Part shown: positions 6,481-10,387 of the stretch, piece by piece | How positions within the stretch are numbered: position 1 is the first letter of the stretch | Layout: each line of letters starts with the position of its first letter | Position numbers and translations under genes: made by a program | Assembly: GCA_003484545.1 (NCBI GenBank) | Contig: DNCF01000218.1 | Location: forward strand, 322-10,708 | Source of the DNA: Massilia sp. | Lineage (GTDB): Bacteria > Pseudomonadota > Gammaproteobacteria > Burkholderiales > Burkholderiaceae_D | Direction of reading: 5' to 3' | Length of the DNA: 10,387 bases | The notes under the pieces: model-generated | Database searches by the model: none | What the model saw: the letters and a program-made list of their open reading frames with translations, nothing else | What the model was told of the DNA's origin: nothing

Positions 6481-6870
6481 ATGCCGACCACTCCTGAAAC
6501 ACACGTCAGCGACGCCGAGTCGCACGTCATGGAGGTGCTGTGGCGCGCGCCCGGCCCGGTCGTGGCCGAGCAGGTCGTGGTTGCTTTATCCGAGAGCCAG
6601 CACTGGCAAAGCGCCACCGTCAAGACCCTGCTCAACCGCCTGCTCAAAAAAGGCGCGATCGCGGCGACGAAGGACGGACGGCGCTTCCTCTACCATGCGG
6701 TGCTGCAGCGCGAGGCCTGGCTGGCGCGCGAAAGCGAAAGCCTGGTGCAGCGCCTGTTCGGCGGGCGCGTCGCGCCGCTGGTGGCGCATTTCGGCAGCAG
6801 GCGCAAGCTGTCGGCGGCGGACATCCAGGAACTGCGCCAGCTGATCGAGCAATACGAGGCTCGCCAGTAA
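6481..6870 (+). CDS. BlaI/MecI/CopY-family transcriptional repressor
   Basis: This 129-residue winged-helix repressor has the usual family length. Residues 9-70 are the DNA-binding domain: VSDAESHVMEVLWRAPGPVVAEQVVVAL, then the recognition helix region WQSATVKTLLNRLLKKGAI (42-60) and the wing with DGRRFLYHAV (65-74). Residues about 76-126 form the helical dimerisation part (REAWLARESESLVQRLFGG...LSAADIQELRQLIEQY). In relatives, a membrane M56 protease (BlaR1/MecR1) or a metal ion relieves repression. No M56 gene is adjacent: the next gene is a convergent glycosidase whose stop lies 25 bases away. I chose ATG 6481, with CGGAG upstream; an ATG at 6451 lies between the two operators and has no ribosome site. 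Targets besides itself are unknown. The divergent MFS gene is a candidate by position only. No copper-binding CxC motif is present, which argues against a CopY-type copper sensor. Confidence 0.92.
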   Translation: MPTTPETHVSDAESHVMEVLWRAPGPVVAEQVVVALSESQHWQSATVKTLLNRLLKKGAIAATKDGRRFLYHAVLQREAWLARESESLVQRLFGGRVAPLVAHFGSRRKLSAADIQELRQLIEQYEARQ

Positions 6871-6895
6871 TCACGCCCCCGCGCGCCGACAGCCC

Positions 6896-7852
6896 TCAAG
6901 CTGCCGGCGCCTCCTGCGGCCCGGAGCTCGGCCCTGCGGTGACCGGCCGCCCGTCCTCCCACGCCAGCCGGTCGATGCACATGCGCCGCGCGGTCTGGGC
7001 CGTGTCCCAGGCGTGATACACGATCCAGGTCTGGCTGCCGTCCGGCGAGGTGGTGAACGAGTTGTGCCCCGGCCCGACGATGCCGGGCCGGCTGCGCATC
7101 AGCAGCGCCTCGTGCCCGCCCTCGGGACGGCGATACGGCCGCAGCGGATGGTCGGCCACGACGTAGCTGACGCCGTAATTCTCGCGCTCCCAGGCGCCGC
7201 CGCTGTAGAAGCAATAGACGCGGCCGTCGTGCAGCTGCACCGCGGCGCCCTCCACCGTGTGCCAGTCGTAGACGCTGCCGTACATGCTGCGCCCCTTGCG
7301 GAAGATGTGCCAGTCCTGGTGCGGCCGCACCACGACCTGCGGCTGGCCGGCCAGGGTCGTCATGTCGAGCAGGCGGTCGACCACGATGCCGGTGCCGACC
7401 CGGTGGTCGTCCTCGATGTCGAGGAAGTCGACGCAATAGAACAGGTACCACTGGCCGTCGCTATGCCGGTAGGGATGGGCGTCGATCGAGAACGGCTGGT
7501 CCGGCGCCAGGATCTTGCCGGTGTCTACGAAAGGGCCGGCCGGGTCGTCGGCGACGGCCACGCGCAGCTTCTGGTCGGTACCCTCGGCGGCCGAGCCCGA
7601 CGAGTAGTACATGTAGAAGCGGCCCGCGTGGAAGGCCACTTCCGGCGCCCAGTAGTGCAAGGCGCCGGTCGGTTCCAGCGCGTGGCCGAGCGGCTCCCAC
7701 GCGACCAGGTCAGACGAGCGCAGTACGGGAACCTGGCGGCCGTCCGCGCCGCCGGGGCCCGTGCCGTAGGCGTAGTAGACACCCTCGTGCTTCAACACGA
7801 AGGGGTCGGCGAAGGTGTCCGGATAGACCGGATTCTGGTAGGTGCGCTGCAA
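6896..7852 (-). CDS. Glycoside hydrolase family 43 (arabinanase/arabinofuranosidase/xylosidase type)
   Basis: This 318-residue enzyme has a single five-bladed GH43 propeller and no extra carbohydrate-binding module. The three acidic catalytic residues are all visible: Asp16 as general base (TFADPFVL), Asp124 as pKa modulator (PFSIDAHPYR) and Glu201 as general acid (HTVEGAAV). His263 in GPGHNSF matches the propeller-centre histidine. Other family marks are YWAPEVAF (67-74) and GQWYLFYCVDF. No signal peptide is seen, so action in the cytoplasm is likely on substrates already imported. The start is an unusual TTG at 7852 behind AAGGAG with 6-base spacing; no in-frame ATG exists nearby. It begins 29 bases after the TonB receptor stop and is surely co-transcribed with it. 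GH43 releases arabinose or xylose from side chains or short oligomers; which one is not decidable here. Confidence 0.93.
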   Translation of the reverse strand: MQRTYQNPVYPDTFADPFVLKHEGVYYAYGTGPGGADGRQVPVLRSSDLVAWEPLGHALEPTGALHYWAPEVAFHAGRFYMYYSSGSAAEGTDQKLRVAVADDPAGPFVDTGKILAPDQPFSIDAHPYRHSDGQWYLFYCVDFLDIEDDHRVGTGIVVDRLLDMTTLAGQPQVVVRPHQDWHIFRKGRSMYGSVYDWHTVEGAAVQLHDGRVYCFYSGGAWERENYGVSYVVADHPLRPYRRPEGGHEALLMRSRPGIVGPGHNSFTTSPDGSQTWIVYHAWDTAQTARRMCIDRLAWEDGRPVTAGPSSGPQEAPAA

Positions 7853-7858
7853 TCGCTT

Positions 7859-7864
7859 CTCCTT
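7859..7864 (-). promoter_or_regulatory. Ribosome binding site fixing the TTG start of GH43
   Basis: AAGGAG on the minus strand is followed by six bases (AAGCGA) and then TTG. It lies in the 29-base gap after the receptor stop. This strong site decides for the TTG start; the only nearby alternative, an upstream in-frame CTG, would overlap it. Confidence 0.75.
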
Positions 7865-7881
7865 GAGCAGGATCCTCGCTT

Positions 7882-10387
7882 CTACATCTTGTAGCGCAGG
7901 CTCAGTGCGTACGTGGTCGGGTTATAGCGGATGTCGCGCGGCTGGTATGGCCCGAGCGAACTCTCGAACTTCGCCTTGGTGAGGTTGATCGCGTCGAAGT
8001 GCAGCGACACGTTCGGCGTCACCTCATAGCCGATGCTCAGGTCGACGAAGGTGGTCGCCTTGACCACGCGGTCCTGGGCGAAGGGCGGCTCGGCGATCTG
8101 TTCGACGTAGTCGCCGCGCCGGGTGGCGGCCAGGCGGCCGGTAATGCCGTTGCCCTCGTAGAGCAGCGCGAGGTTGTAGTTCTGCTTGGCCACGCCGATC
8201 AGGGCGGTTTTCTCGTAGACGTCGCTGCCGAAGCTCGTCCTGGTCTCGTTGTCGCCGTCGATCCAGGTGTAGTTGGCCTGGACGCCGAAATCGCTCCAGA
8301 TACCGGGCAGGAAGTCGAAGAACTTCTGGATGCCGAATTCCGCGCCGCGCAGCGTGCCCTTGCCCGAGTTCTGCGGACGCGTCACGCGGTAGGTCACGCC
8401 GCCGATGTTTTCGTCCTGGGTGAAGTTTTGCAGGTAACCGTCGATATCGCGATGGAACAGCGCGACCTGGGCATAGCCGTTCTTCGCGAAATAGTATTCC
8501 AGCGTGGCGTCGATATTCTTCGAACGGGTAGGCTCCAGGTAGGGGTTGCCGGCCCCGCCGCTGCCCGGGGCGTTCACCGTCGGCGGCACCAGGGACAGCG
8601 CCGGGTTCAGCTCGCGGAAGCCCGGACGGGTCAGGGTCTTGCCGGCCGACAGGTGCGACTGCCACTGCTCGTTCCAGTTGACGACCGCCGAGATGCTCGG
8701 CAGCACATTGGTCTCGGAGGTCGACAGGCTGACGTCGCTCACCACGTCGCCGATGCGGTTCTGGCCACGCAGCGTGCGCTTGTCGCGCAGCACACGGGCG
8801 CCCGCCTCGCCGCTGACCTTGATGCCGCCGAACTCGGTTTCCCAGCGCCCCGACAGGTAGAAGGTGGCGTTGCGTTCCTTCTGGTCGAACAGGCGGGTCG
8901 GATCGTCCGGTACGCGGCCGCTCGGCTGGCCATACGCATTGCGCACCACGTCCGCGTTATCGAGCAGGAAGTCGGATGAAGGCGTGTACCAGGGCCCGCC
9001 CAGGCGGTCCAGGCCTGGCACCAGCTGCTCGAAGCCGGGGCCGAACAGGCCGATCGGGGTCGGGCGGTTGGTATTGGCAAGATCGGACGCCCGTTCGGCG
9101 CCGTGGTAGCTGGCCTTGCGCTGGGACAGGCGCACGCCCGCCAGGATGGCGCGGAAGAAGTCGCCGCCGAGGCGATAGGTGCCGTCGGCGCGCCACTGCC
9201 ACTGGTTGCCGGCCTGCTCGTTCCAGTTCTGCACGAGGCCCCGCAGCACGAATTGGTTCGGGTCGCGCAGGGCGTTGGCGCTGCCTGGCGTGGTGACCGC
9301 GTTGTAGCCGCCGTGGCCGTCGGCGCCGTAGGCGTACACGCTGGAGCTGGCGCCCGGGATCTGCTGGTCGACGATGATGGTGTCGTTCTCGAACTTCGAA
9401 CGGGTGTAGGCGACGTGGGTGTTGACCGTCAGCGGACCGTTCGCGTAGCGCAGTGCAAGGTTCAGGTAATTGGTGCGGGTGCGCTCATCCTGGCCCCAGG
9501 TGCTGGTCGCCGTGTACGGGTCCCAGTCATAGGCGCCGGGACCGAACTGGGCGGCGGCGGCGTCGGCCGACAGGATGGGGCAGATCGTGCCGCGCGGCGT
9601 GTTGCAGTGGCTGCCCTGCGGCGCCAGCGCCACGTTGGTGAGGCGCGGCGCCCAGGTGACGATGTCGAGGATGTAGTTGACCGCGTTGCGGCCCTGGTAG
9701 CCCATGCCCAGGTACTGGGCGCTGGCCTGCAGCTGCGGGCTGATCTTCCACTGGAAGGCGCCGTGGATGCTCTGGCGCTCGCGCTTGCCGCTGTTGTAGA
9801 TGCCGCCGATGTTCGGCAGCTGGCCCAGCACTTCGCCCGGGGCCGCGACCGGCGGCACCCGGTTGTCGAGACGGGTGGCGGTGCCGTTCGGGTTCACCGA
9901 GAACACGTTCTCGGGACGGTCGACCCATTGCACCGGATAGGCCCAGTTCTCGCGAAACACGGCGACGTCGAGCAGCGCACCCATTTCGCCGACGCCGGTG
10001 TCCCAGCGGTTGCTGACCGAGAAGCCGCCGCCGGGGTTGTGCCGGTCCTCCGTCGCATCGCTGCCGTTGGTCTTCTGCATGCGGTCCTCGACGAAACCGG
10101 TGAAACTGAGGCCCTTGGCGTCGAAGGGCGAGCGCAGGCGCACGTTGACCGCGCCGGCGATGCCGCCCTCGAGCTGGTTCGGGGTAGCCGACTTGTAGAC
10201 GTCGAGACCGGCGATCGACTGCACCGGCAGGTCCTCGTAGGACAGGCGGCGCGCGGCGGCGGTGAAGATCTCGTTGCCGTCGATGGTCGTGACCACGTCC
10301 GGCAGGCCGCGGATGATCACGGTGCTGGTCTGGCCGCGGTCGCGCCCGACCTGCACCCCGGCCACGCGCTGCAGGGCATCGCCGGCC
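7882..10387 (-). CDS. TonB-dependent outer-membrane receptor (N-terminus beyond right edge)
   Basis: The 834 visible residues are most of a TonB-dependent receptor, which imports large substrates across the outer membrane using TonB-ExbBD energy. The frame is open to the right edge, entering inside the plug domain: GDALQRVAGVQVGRDRGQTSTVIIRGLPDVVTTIDGNE, then SIAGLDVYKSATPNQLEGGIAGAVNVRLRSPFD, the conserved plug end. The 22-strand barrel follows, with aromatic strand ends such as QASAQYLGMGYQ, TYRLGGDFFRAILAGVRL and LEYYFAKNGYAQVALFHRDIDGYLQNF. The last strand is NPTTYALSLRYKM. The plug wording and long barrel resemble the Xanthomonas/Caulobacter-type sugar receptors (TIGR01782-like). The signal peptide and TonB box are outside the window. 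A Cys pair (CNTPRGTIC) lies in a likely surface loop. The downstream GH43 gene points to a plant-type arabinose- or xylose-containing oligosaccharide as substrate; this is inference. Confidence 0.95.
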   Translation of the reverse strand, partial: AGDALQRVAGVQVGRDRGQTSTVIIRGLPDVVTTIDGNEIFTAAARRLSYEDLPVQSIAGLDVYKSATPNQLEGGIAGAVNVRLRSPFDAKGLSFTGFVEDRMQKTNGSDATEDRHNPGGGFSVSNRWDTGVGEMGALLDVAVFRENWAYPVQWVDRPENVFSVNPNGTATRLDNRVPPVAAPGEVLGQLPNIGGIYNSGKRERQSIHGAFQWKISPQLQASAQYLGMGYQGRNAVNYILDIVTWAPRLTNVALAPQGSHCNTPRGTICPILSADAAAAQFGPGAYDWDPYTATSTWGQDERTRTNYLNLALRYANGPLTVNTHVAYTRSKFENDTIIVDQQIPGASSSVYAYGADGHGGYNAVTTPGSANALRDPNQFVLRGLVQNWNEQAGNQWQWRADGTYRLGGDFFRAILAGVRLSQRKASYHGAERASDLANTNRPTPIGLFGPGFEQLVPGLDRLGGPWYTPSSDFLLDNADVVRNAYGQPSGRVPDDPTRLFDQKERNATFYLSGRWETEFGGIKVSGEAGARVLRDKRTLRGQNRIGDVVSDVSLSTSETNVLPSISAVVNWNEQWQSHLSAGKTLTRPGFRELNPALSLVPPTVNAPGSGGAGNPYLEPTRSKNIDATLEYYFAKNGYAQVALFHRDIDGYLQNFTQDENIGGVTYRVTRPQNSGKGTLRGAEFGIQKFFDFLPGIWSDFGVQANYTWIDGDNETRTSFGSDVYEKTALIGVAKQNYNLALLYEGNGITGRLAATRRGDYVEQIAEPPFAQDRVVKATTFVDLSIGYEVTPNVSLHFDAINLTKAKFESSLGPYQPRDIRYNPTTYALSLRYKM

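Noticed and set aside
7013..8979. Plus-strand frames opposite GH43 and the TonB receptor (7013-7894, 7999-8979)
   Set aside because: They are antisense shadows; the minus-strand proteins have catalytic and plug/barrel motifs.

Overview
The window comes from a GC-rich Gram-negative proteobacterium. The LivH and LivM sequences, the LivM-LivG fusion and the TonB-dependent receptor type suggest Betaproteobacteria, perhaps an Oxalobacteraceae or Massilia-like genome. That placement is an inference from sequence style and was not tested by a database search. I see no rRNA, tRNA, CRISPR array, insertion sequence or phage gene.

Left third (1-3641): a branched-chain-amino-acid-type (HAAT family) ABC importer arranged around a divergent control region. 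On the minus strand, livH (start 2180) overlaps by 4 bases (ATGA) a gene encoding a LivM permease fused in one reading frame to a LivG ATPase; this gene runs off the left edge inside its Walker A motif. On the plus strand, starting at 2469, is the periplasmic substrate-binding protein. The 288-base gap between them holds a clear -10 box for the binding-protein gene, an AT-rich block and a strong palindrome in the presumed livH leader.

Middle (3642-6243): a perfect 10-bp hairpin separates the binding-protein gene from a convergent minus-strand gene. That gene encodes an unrecognised exported protein with a long coiled coil and a small C-terminal domain resembling SmpA/OmlA/BamE, and it has a good sigma70-type promoter. 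Upstream of it on the same strand is a major facilitator superfamily transporter of the SV2/NiaP-like metabolite:H+ symporter type.

Right half (6420-10387): a BlaI/MecI/CopY-family repressor on the plus strand has two TACA-NN-TGTA-like operators over its own promoter and start. No BlaR1/M56 sensor protease lies beside it. It converges on a two-gene minus-strand sugar-use unit: a TonB-dependent outer-membrane receptor, cut by the right edge, followed after 29 bases by a GH43 glycosidase that starts at a TTG codon behind a strong ribosome binding site. The likely logic is oligosaccharide import across the outer membrane by the receptor, then trimming of arabinose- or xylose-containing material by GH43.

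Nothing here is clearly a wholly new system. The points most worth a second look are the permease-ATPase fusion, the orphan BlaI regulator with its twin operators, the exported coiled-coil protein, and the TonB receptor-GH43 pair.
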